DNA of 64,000 bases from Halobacillus sp. Marseille-Q1614 (GCF_902809865.1 NZ_CADDWH010000001.1:1364001-1428000), one strand, 5' to 3'. Counted from the stretch's first letter, positions 18,717 to 29,659 are shown. Numbers and translations: made by a program. Notes: generated by a model from the letters alone, not told the origin.

Positions 18717-18750
18717 CAGAAAAAGAGAGCCGGGATTCCACGCCCGGCTC
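18717..18750 (-). terminator. Intrinsic terminator of ylxY-ymxH
   Basis: Stem GAGCCGGG / CCCGGCTC with an 8-base loop, overlapping the ymxH stop and followed on the minus strand by TCTTTTTCTG. Confidence 0.85.
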
Positions 18751-18970
18751 AATGGTTAATTAAAATCGTGTCTTCACCTATCGCTTGAACCTGGGACCAG
18801 TCGATCACGAGTTCCGACTTCGTCTGAAACAGGCTGCGGTTGAAAATGACTAATGAAATGATCTGGCCGCTTTCCGGGTCAAAGTTAATATCAGCCTGAC
18901 CGAGAACTCCGAGCTTTTTCCCCTCTTTTAAATCAATAACTTCCTTTAAAGCAAGCTTTTTCATTCTCAC
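18749..18970 (-). CDS. ymxH: YlmC/YmxH-family sporulation protein (PRC-barrel)
   Basis: A small PRC-barrel protein of about 73 residues (KEVIDLKEGKKLGVLGQADI) of the YlmC/YmxH family. I favour the GTG start at 18970 because AAGGGTGG lies six bases upstream; a longer GTG start at 19000 overlapping ylxY by 14 bases remains possible. Family members are expressed in sporulation but have no defined reaction. In B. subtilis mlpA lies between ylxY and ymxH; here the two genes touch, so mlpA is absent from this place. Confidence 0.82.
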   Translation of the reverse strand: MRMKKLALKEVIDLKEGKKLGVLGQADINFDPESGQIISLVIFNRSLFQTKSELVIDWSQVQAIGEDTILINH

Positions 18971-18986
18971 AAAAAAGCCACCCTTC

Positions 18987-19904
18987 TTATCTTTTTTCAC
19001 TCATTAATACGTCCAGCGTAACGATCTGATAATTTTTCTTTAATTGTGTAATCAGCGGATCTAAGCTCTCGCTCGTCACCTTTGTAGGATGCATTAAAAT
19101 CGTAGCCCCATTATGGACATTGTTTTGGACCCGCTCAAGCAATACTTCACGAGTCGGCTTCTTCCAGTCGATCGTATCAACTGTCCATAAGATCGTCAGC
19201 ATGTCGAGAGACTCCGCAGCAGTCACCGTCTCATTGGAAAAGCTTCCTGAAGGCGGACCAAACCACCGAATCGGCTCATCTGAAAAGGAAGCCAGCAGTT
19301 CATTTGTTTTCACAAGGTTTTCTTTGGCCGACGATTCCCTTAATGTATAAAAGTCAGGATGCCCAAACCCATGACTTCCAATCAGATGGTTTTTTTCTTC
19401 GATCATCTGTACGTGTGATGGATTGTCTCTTGCAAATGCTCCGTCAATGAAAAAATTCGCCTTTACCTGGTGCTTATCCAATGTTTCGAGCATAGATGGA
19501 ATATACTCGGCTCCCCACGAAACGTTGATCAAAAAAGTGACCATATTCTTTTGCTCATTTCCTTTATAAATCGGAGCGGCGGGAAGGTCCTCAAGCTTCA
19601 CTTCCGGTTCCACCTGGTCATATACTAATTTTTTCTCATCAAAAGTGTTGGACTTTTTCATATTCTCGTATGATTTCTCAAGATTCACTTTTCGGCCATT
19701 TAAGCCGGGAATCTTTTTCCACACTTTGTCGATGCGGGCATTTTCCGGTGGAAACTCGTACCCTTTCTGCTTCTCTTTAATTTCCTCATACAAAGAAGAG
19801 GTATTAGCTGCGGGCACCGCCCGACGCTGATCCTGCTGTACCGTAACGATAATTGTCACAAGTAAAATAGCCGCTATAATTTTTATGATCCCGTGCACAT
19901 CCAT
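18987..19904 (-). CDS. ylxY: Polysaccharide deacetylase-like sporulation protein YlxY
   Basis: A ~305-residue NodB-homology protein with an N-terminal hydrophobic anchor (IIKIIAAILLVTIIVTV) and an extracytoplasmic NodB domain. The usual TFDD motif is replaced by LINVSWG, as in B. subtilis YlxY, while a SHGFGHPD metal-type motif is kept, so deacetylase activity is doubtful. The longest frame starts at 19958 right on the pnpA terminator and lacks a ribosome site; ATG 19904 or GTG 19898 after AAGGGG are better. It is probably sporulation-expressed. Confidence 0.82.
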   Translation of the reverse strand: MDVHGIIKIIAAILLVTIIVTVQQDQRRAVPAANTSSLYEEIKEKQKGYEFPPENARIDKVWKKIPGLNGRKVNLEKSYENMKKSNTFDEKKLVYDQVEPEVKLEDLPAAPIYKGNEQKNMVTFLINVSWGAEYIPSMLETLDKHQVKANFFIDGAFARDNPSHVQMIEEKNHLIGSHGFGHPDFYTLRESSAKENLVKTNELLASFSDEPIRWFGPPSGSFSNETVTAAESLDMLTILWTVDTIDWKKPTREVLLERVQNNVHNGATILMHPTKVTSESLDPLITQLKKNYQIVTLDVLMSEKR

Positions 19905-19957
19905 CAGCCCCTTGGCAAATGTATATGCAAAACGGGTGAGGACTAGAATTTTAAACA

Positions 19958-19990
19958 TAAAAAAAGAAACTGGCTAACCAGTCTCTGTTT
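19958..19990 (-). terminator. Intrinsic terminator of pnpA
   Basis: Stem AGAGACTGG / CCAGTTTCT with a 4-base loop, followed on the minus strand by TTTTTTTATG. It lies directly after the pnpA stop. Confidence 0.9.
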
Positions 19991-19992
19991 TT

Positions 19993-22119
19993 TTACTCTG
20001 TAGTTTCTTTTGCTTCTTTTTCCTTTTTCTCATCGATAAGAATCGCTTTTCTGGAAAGGTTGATTCTTCCCTGCCTGTCAATTTCTTTTACTTTTACTTT
20101 AATAGAATCTCCAACGGATACTACATCTTCAACTTTTCCGATGCGTTCTTCCGCAAGTTCAGAAATATGAACAAGGCCTTCTTTTCCTTTAAATAGCTCA
20201 ACAAAGGCGCCGAATTTTTCAACACGTTTAACGGTTCCCTGATAAACTTCTCCAGCTTCAACTTCGCGGACAATGTCTTCAATGATTTTCTTAGCGACAC
20301 TGTTCATTTCAGATTCTGTGGAAGAAATAAATACGGTACCATCTTGTTCAATGTCGATTTTTACGCCGGTATCTTCGATGATCTTGTTAATTTGTTTACC
20401 GCTTGGCCCGATAACATCACGAATTTTATCCGGATTAATTTTCATAGTCATAATCTTAGGCGCATAACGGGAAAGCTCTGTTCTGGATTCAGGAAGCGTA
20501 GCCAGCATAGAGTCAAGAATTTGCAGGCGGCCCTTCTTCGCTTGAGCCAATGCTTCTTCTAAAATCTCTCTGGATAGGCCTTCAATCTTAATATCCATTT
20601 GGAGTGCTGTGATTCCTTTAGCTGTTCCTGCTACTTTAAAGTCCATATCTCCAAGGAAATCTTCCATGCCTTGAATATCTGTCAGAATAGAGTAATCTTC
20701 TCCTGATTTAACAAGTCCCATTGCAATTCCGGCTACAGGCGCTTTAATTGGAACCCCTGCGTCCATCATGGCCAATGTACTCGCACAGATACTAGCCTGT
20801 GAAGTGGATCCATTGGATTCAAGAACTTCTGATACTAAGCGGATCGTATAAGGAAATTCCGTTTCTGAAGGTACGACTACTTCTAGTGCACGTTCACCTA
20901 AAGCCCCGTGTCCGATTTCACGACGTCCAGGTCCGCGGATCGGCCCAGTTTCACCTACAGAATAGTGAGGGAAATTGTAGTGGTGCATAAAACGCTTGGA
21001 CTCTTCAAGGTCAAGTCCGTCAAGAATCTGCACATCACCTAGAGCTCCTAAAGTACAAATGCTTAAGGCTTGAGTTTGGCCACGAGTGAATAGGCCGGAA
21101 CCATGTGTACGCGGAAGGATGCCTACTCTTGAAGATAAGGCACGGATTTCATCAATTCCTCTTCCATCCGGACGAACCTTTTCTTTCGTGATCAAGCGGC
21201 GTACTTCTTCTTTGACAATGTTATCTAAAATAGATTTCACTTGTTTAAGCGTATCTTCATCTGCTTCGAGCTCTTCATAAGACTCGACAACCGCCTTTTT
21301 AGCATTATCGATTGCTTCTTCACGAGCTTTCTTTTCTTCTGTTTGAATGGCAGCAACTAGTGATTCAGTTGCTTCAGCTTCTACTTTTGATTTTAGCTCT
21401 GCGTCTAAATCAAAAAGCTGTACTTCCATTTTTTCTTTACCGACAGCTGCGATAATCTGCTCCTGGAACTCGACAAGGCGCTTAATTTCTTCATGGCCGA
21501 ACATTATCGCCTCAAGCATATCCTCTTCGGATGCTTCGTTAGCTCCTGCTTCTACCATGTTAATCGCATCTTTCGTTCCGGCAACCGTTAAATCGATATC
21601 ACTTTTCTCCTGTTCTTCTATTGTAGGATTAATGATAAATTCGCCGTCTACACGTCCGACAACAACACCGGCAATAGGACCTCCAAATGGAATGTCTGAG
21701 ATTCCTAAAGCAATTGATGAACCAAGCATCGCGGCCATTTCGGTGGAGCAGTCCTGATCCACACTCATTACCGTGCTGATCACTTGTACATCATTTCTAA
21801 AGCCATCTGGGAAAAGCGGACGGATCGGGCGGTCGATTAAACGGGAAGCAAGGACGGCCTTATCACTTGGACGGCCCTCTCTTTTAATGAATCCTCCCGG
21901 AATCTTCCCTACCGCATATAAACGTTCTTCGTAATTAACGGTTAATGGAAAAAAGGGAAGGTCTTTTGGCTCTTTTGAACCCGTTGCAGCTGAAAGCACG
22001 GAAGTATCGCCATATTTAATCATGGCGGCACCGCTGGCCTGCTTAGCCAGTTCTCCAACTTCGACGGAGAAGTTTCTTCCTGCTACATCGATTGAAAAGA
22101 CTTGATTTTCTGCTGACAT
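19993..22119 (-). CDS. pnp: Polyribonucleotide nucleotidyltransferase (PNPase)
   Basis: A 708-residue phosphorolytic 3'-5' exoribonuclease. It has two RNase PH domains (the second with [15 protein letters not shown]), an intervening helical domain, then a KH domain with [10 protein letters not shown] near residue 565 and a C-terminal S1 domain ([20 protein letters not shown]). The start is ATG at 22119 (MSAENQVF) with GAGAGGAG eleven bases upstream. It acts in mRNA turnover with the degradosome. It follows rpsO, as is usual in bacteria, but behind a terminator. Confidence 0.95.
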   Translation of the reverse strand: MSAENQVFSIDVAGRNFSVEVGELAKQASGAAMIKYGDTSVLSAATGSKEPKDLPFFPLTVNYEERLYAVGKIPGGFIKREGRPSDKAVLASRLIDRPIRPLFPDGFRNDVQVISTVMSVDQDCSTEMAAMLGSSIALGISDIPFGGPIAGVVVGRVDGEFIINPTIEEQEKSDIDLTVAGTKDAINMVEAGANEASEEDMLEAIMFGHEEIKRLVEFQEQIIAAVGKEKMEVQLFDLDAELKSKVEAEATESLVAAIQTEEKKAREEAIDNAKKAVVESYEELEADEDTLKQVKSILDNIVKEEVRRLITKEKVRPDGRGIDEIRALSSRVGILPRTHGSGLFTRGQTQALSICTLGALGDVQILDGLDLEESKRFMHHYNFPHYSVGETGPIRGPGRREIGHGALGERALEVVVPSETEFPYTIRLVSEVLESNGSTSQASICASTLAMMDAGVPIKAPVAGIAMGLVKSGEDYSILTDIQGMEDFLGDMDFKVAGTAKGITALQMDIKIEGLSREILEEALAQAKKGRLQILDSMLATLPESRTELSRYAPKIMTMKINPDKIRDVIGPSGKQINKIIEDTGVKIDIEQDGTVFISSTESEMNSVAKKIIEDIVREVEAGEVYQGTVKRVEKFGAFVELFKGKEGLVHISELAEERIGKVEDVVSVGDSIKVKVKEIDRQGRINLSRKAILIDEKKEKEAKETTE

Positions 22120-22196
22120 AAAATATTTGACTCCTCTCAATCAGACAAAGTAATTATCTAACTCATAGTTTACACTAAAAATTATGTAAACATACA

Positions 22197-22225
22197 GAAA
22201 AAGCGGGATTAACTCCCGCTTTTTC
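22197..22225 (-). terminator. Intrinsic terminator of rpsO
   Basis: Perfect stem AAAAAGCGGGA / TCCCGCTTTTT with a short loop, between the rpsO stop and pnpA. Confidence 0.9.
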
Positions 22226-22232
22226 TCCTGCA

Positions 22233-22502
22233 TTAGCGACGTAGACCAAGGCTCTTGATTAACTCACGGTAACGTGTAATGTCTTTATTACGCAGGTAGT
22301 TTAGTAAGTTACGGCGTCTACCTACCATTTTAAGCAATCCACGACGAGAATGGTGGTCTTGCTTGTGTGTACGCAAGTGCTCGTTCAAGTTCGTAATTTG
22401 CTCTGTAAGAACTGCGATTTGTACTTCCGCAGATCCTGTGTCATTTTCATGAGTTTTGTACTCATTGATTAGTTCTTGTTTACGTTCTTGTGTGATAGCC
22501 AT
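22233..22502 (-). CDS. rpsO: 30S ribosomal protein S15
   Basis: An 89-residue S15, full length, with the family core [14 protein letters not shown] and [20 protein letters not shown]. It binds the central domain of 16S rRNA and nucleates platform assembly. AGGAGG lies before the ATG. It has its own promoter and a structured leader of about 80 bases, consistent with S15 autoregulation known in other bacteria. Confidence 0.97.
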   Translation of the reverse strand: MAITQERKQELINEYKTHENDTGSAEVQIAVLTEQITNLNEHLRTHKQDHHSRRGLLKMVGRRRNLLNYLRNKDITRYRELIKSLGLRR

Positions 22503-22619
22503 TATAGCTACACCTCCTAAATAGATTTGAATTCCCTTTCCCCGAGCGGACGCCGGAGTTACGTGCCGCCAAGCGAAGGTTCCATAGTACAGATTAACTT
22601 TTTTTCAGCTAAAATGCAA
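22503..22619 (-). promoter_or_regulatory. rpsO promoter and leader
   Basis: TTGCAT (22614-22619), a 17-base spacer and TAATCT (22591-22596) form a good sigma-A promoter. The GC-rich transcribed leader (22515-22585) contains complementary CGCTTGGCGGCACG and CGGCGTCCGC segments and is a candidate S15 autoregulatory RNA. The fold itself was not computed. Confidence 0.6.
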
Positions 22620-22634
22620 GAGAAAACCGCATTA

Positions 22635-23525
22635 TCACTGTAAAAATTGACGCACTTCCTGTTTGCTTGGGATTGATTTCTGCACGCTGTCAGGAAAATT
22701 TCCATTCTTTTTTATTTCGCGGATATAGCCGTAAAATTCTATCGAAACCGTATCTTCATCTTCTAAATTATAAGATTCTATAGAATAGATTTCCACCGCG
22801 GAATTATTATAAATAATCGCCGCCCCTTCATACGACTCTCTGCCTGCTTTCAGGCGGACAGCATAGAGGCCGGACTTCGGCAGATAATACGGGCGCTTCA
22901 GCTGTACGGTTAATCTGTCAGACCGCTTCGGATCATTAATTTGACCGCTGACAACAAACGGACGCCCGAGAAGTCTCCTCACTTCCTCCATTTCTCCATT
23001 ATCCAGGAAAGAACGAATGCGGGTGGAACTAACTTTTTCCTCTTCTTCCTCGACACGGGAGACGGTAGAAGTCGTAAATCGCCCTTGAGCCAGCTCGGGC
23101 AGGGTATCCATAGAGCCCTGCCCTTTGAAGCCAAAACTGAAGTCAAAGCCGGCGGCTACATGCTGTATGTTTAACTGAATAAAGAATTGTTCCACAAACT
23201 CCTGCGGTGATAGAGAGGCCAGCTTTTTATTAAAGCGGATCACATATAAAATGTCGACGCCCATCTCAGAAAGAATTTCTTGTTTATCTTCAAGCGGAGT
23301 AATATAGGAAGCATGTTTTACTTTATGATTTAATACTACAGATGGATGAGGGTCGAACGTCATGACAGCACTCGATACCCCTAGCTCCTCAGCTTTCTGC
23401 CGGGCCGTCTGAATGACTTTCTGATGACCTTTATGGATGCCATCGAAAAAACCGACGGCAGCCGCTGAAGGGGCAATAGAGCCAGCTGGAAGACTTTCTT
23501 CGACACTTAAATGAATCGTTCTCAA
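22635..23525 (-). CDS. ribC: Bifunctional riboflavin kinase / FAD synthetase
   Basis: A 296-residue RibF/RibC. The N-terminal adenylyltransferase domain has the GFFDGIHKGHQKVI motif and SSTRIRSFL; the C-terminal riboflavin-kinase barrel follows from about residue 185. It makes FMN and FAD. The start is TTG at 23525 with AGGTG eight bases upstream. It lies after truB in the order usual for Bacillaceae. Confidence 0.94.
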   Translation of the reverse strand: MRTIHLSVEESLPAGSIAPSAAAVGFFDGIHKGHQKVIQTARQKAEELGVSSAVMTFDPHPSVVLNHKVKHASYITPLEDKQEILSEMGVDILYVIRFNKKLASLSPQEFVEQFFIQLNIQHVAAGFDFSFGFKGQGSMDTLPELAQGRFTTSTVSRVEEEEEKVSSTRIRSFLDNGEMEEVRRLLGRPFVVSGQINDPKRSDRLTVQLKRPYYLPKSGLYAVRLKAGRESYEGAAIIYNNSAVEIYSIESYNLEDEDTVSIEFYGYIREIKKNGNFPDSVQKSIPSKQEVRQFLQ

Positions 23526-23547
23526 TTTTGTTTCACCTGCTCCATTT

Positions 23548-24441
23548 TTAAAATACTCGTATCGGCTTTATTTTATCATGCTTCGTTGGATGCTGCTGAT
23601 AGATAGCCAGCGCCTCCCCGTTTAATTTTACAACAACGATGTCTGACTCCATGCTTTTTGGCCGGGGGAGTACCTGGCCGTTCTCGACAGAAAATCGTTT
23701 ATCTTCCCCCATGATTAACGTTTCTAAATGATTCAGCCCTCTGTCTAAAGGCAGGATCAGCTCTTTTACATCCCCTTGGTCAACGCGGAGTTGAACCTCC
23801 TCAAAAGTAAAACAGTCTTCCCTTTTTATGTCCCCTGTCTGCAGACGCTCAAGGGATGACATGTGAGCGGGAAAACCTAGCGCTTTCCCGATATCAACAC
23901 ATAGTGTGCGAATATATGTGCCTTTGGAGCAGGAGGCTTTTATTGAAAAAGAACAGGTGTCACCTGACTTCTCTATATCACTCAACCGTCCAATTTCGTG
24001 AATGGTAACCTTCCTCTTCGGCCTCTCAACTTCTTTGCCTTCACGTGCATATTGATAGAGCCGCTTGCCGTTTACTTTTACAGCGGAATACATCGGCGGA
24101 ATTTGAGTGATTTCACCTTTAAATTGAGAGAGAACATTGTCTATGTCTTGATTTGAAGGCACAGGATCGACGGATGCCCGTTCGACTTCTTCTCCTGTCT
24201 GGTCTTCCGTTTCTGTTGCAAAGCCTAACGTAACGGTCGCTTCGTAAACCTTTTTCGTATCGGTTAAAAAGGGGACAATTTTCGTTGCTCTGCCGATACA
24301 TAATGGAAGAACTCCTTCTACTTCAGGGTCAAGAGTGCCGGTATGGCCTATTTTTTTCGTTTTCAGCATCCCCCGTGCTTTACTGACACAGTCGTGTGAA
24401 GTAAAGCCTTTTTCTTTCCATAATGGGAGTATCCCGTTCAT
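23548..24441 (-). CDS. truB: tRNA pseudouridine-55 synthase
   Basis: A 297-residue TruB. The catalytic aspartate lies in the motif KKIGHTGTLDPEVEGVLPLC near residue 38, and the KGTYIRTL segment is present. It isomerises U55 in the T-loop of tRNAs. The start is ATG at 24441 (MNGILPLWKEKGFTSHDCV) with AAAGGAGGGGG upstream; the extension to 24537 is not family-like. It is downstream of rbfA after a terminator. Confidence 0.94.
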   Translation of the reverse strand: MNGILPLWKEKGFTSHDCVSKARGMLKTKKIGHTGTLDPEVEGVLPLCIGRATKIVPFLTDTKKVYEATVTLGFATETEDQTGEEVERASVDPVPSNQDIDNVLSQFKGEITQIPPMYSAVKVNGKRLYQYAREGKEVERPKRKVTIHEIGRLSDIEKSGDTCSFSIKASCSKGTYIRTLCVDIGKALGFPAHMSSLERLQTGDIKREDCFTFEEVQLRVDQGDVKELILPLDRGLNHLETLIMGEDKRFSVENGQVLPRPKSMESDIVVVKLNGEALAIYQQHPTKHDKIKPIRVF

Positions 24442-24605
24442 CCATACACCCCCTCCTTTTTTCATACACTCAGTTGACCGGGGGAAATTCGCTCCCTTTT
24501 CACGGAAGAACGCCCGGGTCTCCTCGATAAAACCCACCAGTGCAGGGCGTACCGGACTTAATGCCGCAGCTTATCCAACCGAGCTTATTTAAAAAGTCTT
24601 TTCAT

Positions 24606-24637
24606 AAGAAAATCCGCGCTACGTTAAGCACGGATTT
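24606..24637 (-). terminator. Intrinsic terminator after rbfA
   Basis: Stem AAATCCGTGCT / AGCGCGGATTT (one G-U) with a 6-base loop and a TTTTCTT tail. It closes the rimP-nusA-infB-rbfA operon. Confidence 0.85.
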
Positions 24638-24659
24638 CTTTTTGTAAGCCTGTCACTTA

Positions 24660-25007
24660 TTAATCCGTATCGTTTAAATCTTTTAAGATCGTTTCGATAC
24701 GATTTCCCCGTTCGATCGCTTCATCGAACTCGAACATAATTTCCGGGGTTTTTCTCAGGCGTATACGCTGGCCAATTTCAGAGCGGATAAATCCTTTCGC
24801 TTTGGCAAGGCCGACTAACGTATCGTGCTTCTGCTTTTCATCCCCGAGAACAGAAATAAACACTTTTGCCTGCTGCAGGTCACCCGTAACTTTGACTTCT
24901 GTTACTGTAACGAAGCCTACTCTCGGATCTTTAATTTTTTTGCTGATAATATCAGTCAGTTCTTTTTTCATCTGTTCTCCGACACGATTTGCGCGTAGAT
25001 CATTCAT
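24660..25007 (-). CDS. rbfA: Ribosome-binding factor A
   Basis: A 115-residue KH-type-II RbfA beginning [16 protein letters not shown]. It contains [12 protein letters not shown] and the C-terminal [17 protein letters not shown]. It assists 30S maturation near the 5' end of 16S rRNA. It is the last gene of the nusA-infB operon, 28 bases after ylxP. Confidence 0.95.
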   Translation of the reverse strand: MNDLRANRVGEQMKKELTDIISKKIKDPRVGFVTVTEVKVTGDLQQAKVFISVLGDEKQKHDTLVGLAKAKGFIRSEIGQRIRLRKTPEIMFEFDEAIERGNRIETILKDLNDTD

Positions 25008-25035
25008 TTCCTATCACCTCTTCAACAATAAAGCA

Positions 25036-25314
25036 CTACAGCCATTCTAAAGTCGTATCTGCCCGCTCAATTTCAGGAAAAGAATCCATTAATGATAAAG
25101 CCTGCTGGATCGTCTGCTCACAGATAACTTTACTGCTGGCAACCGTAACGATTCCGATACAAGTGCGCTGCCAGAGATCCTGGTAATCCAGCTCGCTGAC
25201 AGCCACGTTGTATTCATTGCTGAGTCTCGATTGAATTCTTTTAATAACTGAACGTTTTTGCTTTAAGGACTGGGCGTCATATATGAAACATTCCACCTCA
25301 GCACTTAAAATCAT
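25036..25314 (-). CDS. ylxP: YlxP-like protein (DUF503)
   Basis: A 92-residue DUF503 protein with a ferredoxin-like fold pattern ([35 protein letters not shown]). It overlaps the infB stop by four bases. Its conserved place between infB and rbfA suggests a translation- or ribosome-related role, but no reaction is known. Confidence 0.9.
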   Translation of the reverse strand: MILSAEVECFIYDAQSLKQKRSVIKRIQSRLSNEYNVAVSELDYQDLWQRTCIGIVTVASSKVICEQTIQQALSLMDSFPEIERADTTLEWL

Positions 25315-27377
25315 GTACGTTCGATCTCCTGCATTTCGTAAGGTTCGATGATGTCGCCTACTTTAATATCATTAAAGTTCTTCACTGTAATACCGCACTC
25401 ATAACCTTGAGCAACTTCTTTCGCATCATCTTTATAACGCTTCAGCGCATCGACTTCACCTTCAAAGATAACTACTCCGTCGCGGATAACGCGTACTCCT
25501 GAATGACGAGTAACTTTTCCGTCTGTTACATAAGAACCGGCGATTGTTCCAACTTTAGAAACCTTAAAGATTTCACGGACTTCGACTTGGCCGATAATCT
25601 TCTCTTCGTACTCAGGATCGAGCATACCTTTCATGGCTGCTTCAATTTCCTCAATTACTTTGTAAATGATGTTGTGCAGACGAATTTCCACATTCTCTGA
25701 TTCCGCTGCTTTTCTTGCATTCCCGTCAGGACGGACGTTAAAACCGATGATAATCGCATTGGAAGCTGAAGCAAGCGTTACGTCTGATTCCGTAATCGCA
25801 CCTACGCCTGTGTGAATAATCTTCACTTTAACGCCTTCAACTTCGATTTTTTGCAGGGAACCGGCTAAGGCTTCAAGAGACCCTTGAACATCTGCTTTTA
25901 AAATTAAGTTGATATCTTTAATATCCCCTTGTTTAATTTGTTCAAACAGGTCATCTAAGCTTACTTTAGCCGTTGAGCTTCTATCTTCTTCGATCTGTCT
26001 CTGCTGGCGTTGTTCCCCGATCGCTTTTGCTTTTTTCTCATCTTCAAAAGCGAGGAAGCGGTCACCAGCCTGCGGCACGTTATTTAAACCTGTGATTTCT
26101 ACTGGGGTAGAAGGTCCTGCCTCTTTCACACGGCGTCCAAGGTCGTTGACCATCGCACGCACACGGCCGAAGGTGTTCCCTACTACGACAGGGTCACTGA
26201 CTTTAAGTGTACCGTTTTGAACAAGTAAAGTTGCAACAGGGCCGCGTCCTTTATCCAGCTCAGCTTCGATAACTGTTCCGTAAGCTGGACGGTTAGGATT
26301 AGCTTTGAACTCTTCCATTTCTGATACGAGCACGATCATTTCAAGAAGCTCATCAATACCTTCGCCTTTTACTGCAGACATTTTAACAAAGATGGTATCT
26401 CCGCCAAAGTCTTCAGAAATAAGCTCATATTCCATAAGCTCCTGCATGACACGGTCCGGGTTAGCCCCTTCTTTATCCATTTTATTAACCGCAACAATAA
26501 TTGGAACATTTGCTGCTTTCGCGTGACTGATCGCTTCTTTTGTCTGAGGCATAACGCCGTCATCTGCAGCAACCACTAAAATTGCGATGTCTGTAACCTG
26601 AGCACCACGTGAACGCATGCTTGTAAATGCAGCGTGTCCCGGTGTATCAAGGAATGTGATTTTCTTATCAGCAGCTTCTACTTGATAAGCTCCGATGTGC
26701 TGAGTAATTCCTCCAGCTTCTCCTTCTGTCACTTTCGTATGACGGATAGAGTCCAGAAGCGTTGTTTTCCCATGGTCAACGTGTCCCATGATCGTTACAA
26801 CAGCCGGACGCTCTTGCAAGTCAGCAGGGTCGTCTTCAAACGTCATGTTTTCGATATCTGTTTCATCTACAACGACTTCTTCTTCGACTTCCACGTCATA
26901 TTCTGCACAGATTAATTCGATGGTATCCCCATCTAAGTCCTGGTTCTTCGTAGCCATAACGCCTAGAAGCATCAGCTTTTTAATTAACTCTGATGATTCT
27001 TTGTTTAATTTCTCAGCCAGTTCGCCTACTGTAAGAGACCCAGAGTAAGTAATCTTTTCTGGTGTTTGTTTTTGAGGCTTTTGGGCCTGCTGATTACGAT
27101 GGCCGCCTTTTGGCTGGTTGTTGTTACGGTTGTTTTTCTGGTTTTTATTCTTTCCTTTAGGCTTGGAATTCTGCTTCTGGTTATTGTTCGCCGGCTTTTT
27201 CTGCTGGTCTTTAGCCGGACCTTTGCCAAAAGCCTGATCAAGCTTTCCTTTTATTCCGTCTTCAATCATAGACATATGGTTGGAAACTTCCACGTTTAAA
27301 CCTTTTAATTTTTCGATCACTTGTTTACTAGACACATCATTCTTTTTTGCATATTCATATACACGCATTTTACTCAT
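25311..27377 (-). CDS. infB: Translation initiation factor IF-2
   Basis: A 688-residue IF-2. After an N-terminal helical domain ([20 protein letters not shown]) comes a low-complexity Asn/Gln/Lys-rich linker (residues ~65-125), then the IF2-N domain and the GTPase with G1 [13 protein letters not shown]3 DTPGHAAF and G4 NKMDKEG, and C-terminal barrel domains. It places initiator tRNA on the 30S subunit. The start is ATG 27377 after GGGGGTG. It overlaps ylxP. Confidence 0.96.
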   Translation of the reverse strand: MSKMRVYEYAKKNDVSSKQVIEKLKGLNVEVSNHMSMIEDGIKGKLDQAFGKGPAKDQQKKPANNNQKQNSKPKGKNKNQKNNRNNNQPKGGHRNQQAQKPQKQTPEKITYSGSLTVGELAEKLNKESSELIKKLMLLGVMATKNQDLDGDTIELICAEYDVEVEEEVVVDETDIENMTFEDDPADLQERPAVVTIMGHVDHGKTTLLDSIRHTKVTEGEAGGITQHIGAYQVEAADKKITFLDTPGHAAFTSMRSRGAQVTDIAILVVAADDGVMPQTKEAISHAKAANVPIIVAVNKMDKEGANPDRVMQELMEYELISEDFGGDTIFVKMSAVKGEGIDELLEMIVLVSEMEEFKANPNRPAYGTVIEAELDKGRGPVATLLVQNGTLKVSDPVVVGNTFGRVRAMVNDLGRRVKEAGPSTPVEITGLNNVPQAGDRFLAFEDEKKAKAIGEQRQQRQIEEDRSSTAKVSLDDLFEQIKQGDIKDINLILKADVQGSLEALAGSLQKIEVEGVKVKIIHTGVGAITESDVTLASASNAIIIGFNVRPDGNARKAAESENVEIRLHNIIYKVIEEIEAAMKGMLDPEYEEKIIGQVEVREIFKVSKVGTIAGSYVTDGKVTRHSGVRVIRDGVVIFEGEVDALKRYKDDAKEVAQGYECGITVKNFNDIKVGDIIEPYEMQEIERT

Positions 27378-27381
27378 TCTT

Positions 27382-27696
27382 TCACCCCCGAATAGATTCA
27401 TCGAGCAGCGATTGCAACTTTTTCGCAAATCCTTGATCCAGAACTGCGATCGCGACTCTCCCTGACTTTCCTATGGCTTGTGAAAGAGTATCACGATCAT
27501 CCACCATGTAGCAGGGTATTTCATAAAAGCTGCACTTATCTGTCAGCTTTTTCTTTGTTTGTTTACCGGTATCCCCGGCGATAAGGACCAGTTTCGCCTT
27601 GTTTTTTTGAATATCTTTTGTAATTTGCTCTTCTCCCAAGGTTAACTTACCTGCTCTATTAGCGATACCTAACAGATTTAAATAAGATCCACTCAT
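27382..27696 (-). CDS. ylxQ: L7Ae-family RNA-binding protein YlxQ
   Basis: A 104-residue L7Ae/L30e-fold protein ([37 protein letters not shown]). B. subtilis YlxQ binds K-turn RNA in vitro. It overlaps ylxR by four bases and sits five bases before infB, so it belongs to the nusA operon. Confidence 0.92.
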   Translation of the reverse strand: MSGSYLNLLGIANRAGKLTLGEEQITKDIQKNKAKLVLIAGDTGKQTKKKLTDKCSFYEIPCYMVDDRDTLSQAIGKSGRVAIAVLDQGFAKKLQSLLDESIRG

Positions 27697-27968
27697 GAGT
27701 CTTTACCTTCTATCAGGTTTCTCAGGTCTTCATAGACAGAAGCATTGACCTTTGCATTTAAATGACGATTTAACGCCTGCTGCTGTTCTGCCTTATCTAT
27801 GACCTCAAGACTTTTAGAAACGTAAGCCCCCCGGCCGTTTTTCTTTCCCGTTTGATCAACGAAAACTTCACCTTCTTTATTGCGGACCACCCGGATGAGT
27901 TCTTTTTTTGGTTTCATTTCCTGGGTGACGACGCATTTTCTTAATGGTGGTTTTTTGGCTTGGGCCAT
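27693..27968 (-). CDS. rnpM: YlxR-family RNA-binding protein (RnpM)
   Basis: A 91-residue YlxR/DUF448 protein. It has the family pattern [20 protein letters not shown] and [10 protein letters not shown]. The B. subtilis protein has been described as a modulator of RNase P; that role is transferred from the family. It is encoded between nusA and ylxQ. Confidence 0.92.
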   Translation of the reverse strand: MAQAKKPPLRKCVVTQEMKPKKELIRVVRNKEGEVFVDQTGKKNGRGAYVSKSLEVIDKAEQQQALNRHLNAKVNASVYEDLRNLIEGKDS

Positions 27969-27980
27969 CGCTTCCCCCTC

Positions 27981-29081
27981 CTATTCAGCTGATTCTTCGG
28001 ATTCGATCTCTTTATCATCAGATGATTCCGAGATGACCCCTTCTTCTAATGCTTCACTTTCACTCTTTATGTCAATTTTCCAGCCTGTTAATTTAGCAGC
28101 TAAACGCGCATTTTGTCCGCGTTTACCAATCGCTAAGGACAGCTGGTAATCAGGTACGATCACTGTAGTTGCTTTTTCTTCTTCATTGACAAGAACTTCT
28201 ACAACCTTTGAAGGGCTTAAGGCATTGGAGACGTATTCCACAGGGTCTTCAGACCACTGTACAATGTCGATCTTTTCACCTTTTAGTTCATTCACGATTG
28301 CTTGAACACGCTGTCCACGCTGTCCAACACAAGAACCAACCGGATCCACTTCCGGATCTTCCGCAAATACAGAGATTTTCGAACGGTCTCCTGCTTCACG
28401 GGCAACAGATCTTACTTCTACTGTACCATCATAAATTTCCGGCACTTCCATTTCAAATAGACGCTTTAGAAGGCCTGGGTGAGTACGGGAAACATAAATA
28501 TGGGGTCCTTTATTGCTGTTCTCCACTTTCGTTACATATACTTTCAAGCGGTCATGAACTTCATACTTTTCTGTCGGCATCTGTTCGCCTTCAGGAAGCC
28601 TCGCTTCTATTTTGCCTAAATTCACATAGACGAAACGCGGATCCTTACGCTGAATGATTCCTGTCATTACGTCTTCTTCACGATCGACATACTCTCCGTA
28701 GATAATGCCGCGCTCTGCTTCACGTACACGCTGAGTTACAACCTGCTTAGCCGCCTGGGCTGCAATACGGCCGAAGTCCATTGGCGTAACCTCTACTTCG
28801 ATAACATCGTCGACTTCATAATTAGGATCTTTTTCTTTCGCCTGCTCAATAGATACTTCCTGCTGAGGATCCATCACTTCATCAACAATGACTTTTCTGG
28901 CAAATACTTTCATGCTGCCTTGTTCTTCATTAATGTCGACACGAACGTTCGTCGCAGAGTTAAAATTCTTCTTATAAGCGGAAATTAGAGCGGCTTCAAG
29001 CGCTTCTAACAACAGACCTTTGTCAATGCCTTTTTCCTTTTCTAAATAATTCATGGCATCAAATAGTTCACTACTCACCAT
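27981..29081 (-). CDS. nusA: Transcription termination/antitermination factor NusA
   Basis: A 366-residue NusA. It has the N-terminal RNA-polymerase-binding domain, an S1 domain ([20 protein letters not shown]), and KH1 and KH2 domains ([38 protein letters not shown]), with an acidic tail. It stimulates pausing and intrinsic termination. In B. subtilis NusA limits its own operon through a terminator in the leader, and a matching hairpin lies upstream of rimP here. Confidence 0.96.
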   Translation of the reverse strand: MVSSELFDAMNYLEKEKGIDKGLLLEALEAALISAYKKNFNSATNVRVDINEEQGSMKVFARKVIVDEVMDPQQEVSIEQAKEKDPNYEVDDVIEVEVTPMDFGRIAAQAAKQVVTQRVREAERGIIYGEYVDREEDVMTGIIQRKDPRFVYVNLGKIEARLPEGEQMPTEKYEVHDRLKVYVTKVENSNKGPHIYVSRTHPGLLKRLFEMEVPEIYDGTVEVRSVAREAGDRSKISVFAEDPEVDPVGSCVGQRGQRVQAIVNELKGEKIDIVQWSEDPVEYVSNALSPSKVVEVLVNEEEKATTVIVPDYQLSLAIGKRGQNARLAAKLTGWKIDIKSESEALEEGVISESSDDKEIESEESAE

Positions 29082-29091
29082 ATATCCCCCT

Positions 29092-29565
29092 TTAATTAAA
29101 AGTAACGGCTAAGTTTGCCTTCGCTATTTTTTCGTAAGGTACCTCCAGCTGTTTTTTACGGGTTTTTATTTGTATTTCAATCACAGCTGTATCATTTTTA
29201 AACTGGAGAAGTGTACCTTCGAACTCTTTTTCCCCTTCAATAGGTTCATACAACTTCATATAGACGTGTTCGCCTGTATATTTTTCAAAGTCGGCTGGCG
29301 TTTTCAGAGGCCGTTCTGCTCCAGGTGAGGAAACCTCCAGAAAATAAGCCTGCTCAATCGGGTCAGCTTCATCCAGCTTTTCACTAAGCTGCTCAGACAC
29401 TTGTCCGCATTCTTCAATATCTACTCCGCCTGGCTTATCGATAAAGACACGCAAGAACCAGTTCTTACCCTCTTTTTTGAATTCAAGGTCAACCAGCTCA
29501 AGATTCATTTGATCTAAAATTGGAGTAACCAGCTCTTGAGTTAATTCTGTTACGTTTTTACTCAA
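29092..29565 (-). CDS. rimP: Ribosome maturation factor RimP
   Basis: A 157-residue RimP with the family features [38 protein letters not shown] and [11 protein letters not shown]. It is needed for 30S assembly. It is the first gene of rimP-nusA-rnpM-ylxQ-infB-ylxP-rbfA, with a GGGAGGGATT ribosome site upstream. Confidence 0.95.
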   Translation of the reverse strand: MSKNVTELTQELVTPILDQMNLELVDLEFKKEGKNWFLRVFIDKPGGVDIEECGQVSEQLSEKLDEADPIEQAYFLEVSSPGAERPLKTPADFEKYTGEHVYMKLYEPIEGEKEFEGTLLQFKNDTAVIEIQIKTRKKQLEVPYEKIAKANLAVTFN

Positions 29566-29637
29566 TGGAATCCCTCCCTGTGCAAATAGTTAGATTTTTA
29601 ATGGATGTAAGTTAGTTTGAAAAACCTCGAAACGAAA

Positions 29638-29659
29638 CCGCTATGATTATTCATAGCGG
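29638..29659 (-). other. Second hairpin in the rimP leader
   Basis: Perfect 9-base stem CCGCTATGA / TCATAGCGG with a 4-base loop, between the leader terminator and rimP. The tail (TTTCGTTTCG) is poor for termination, so it may be an RNA-stability or regulatory stem. Confidence 0.6.
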
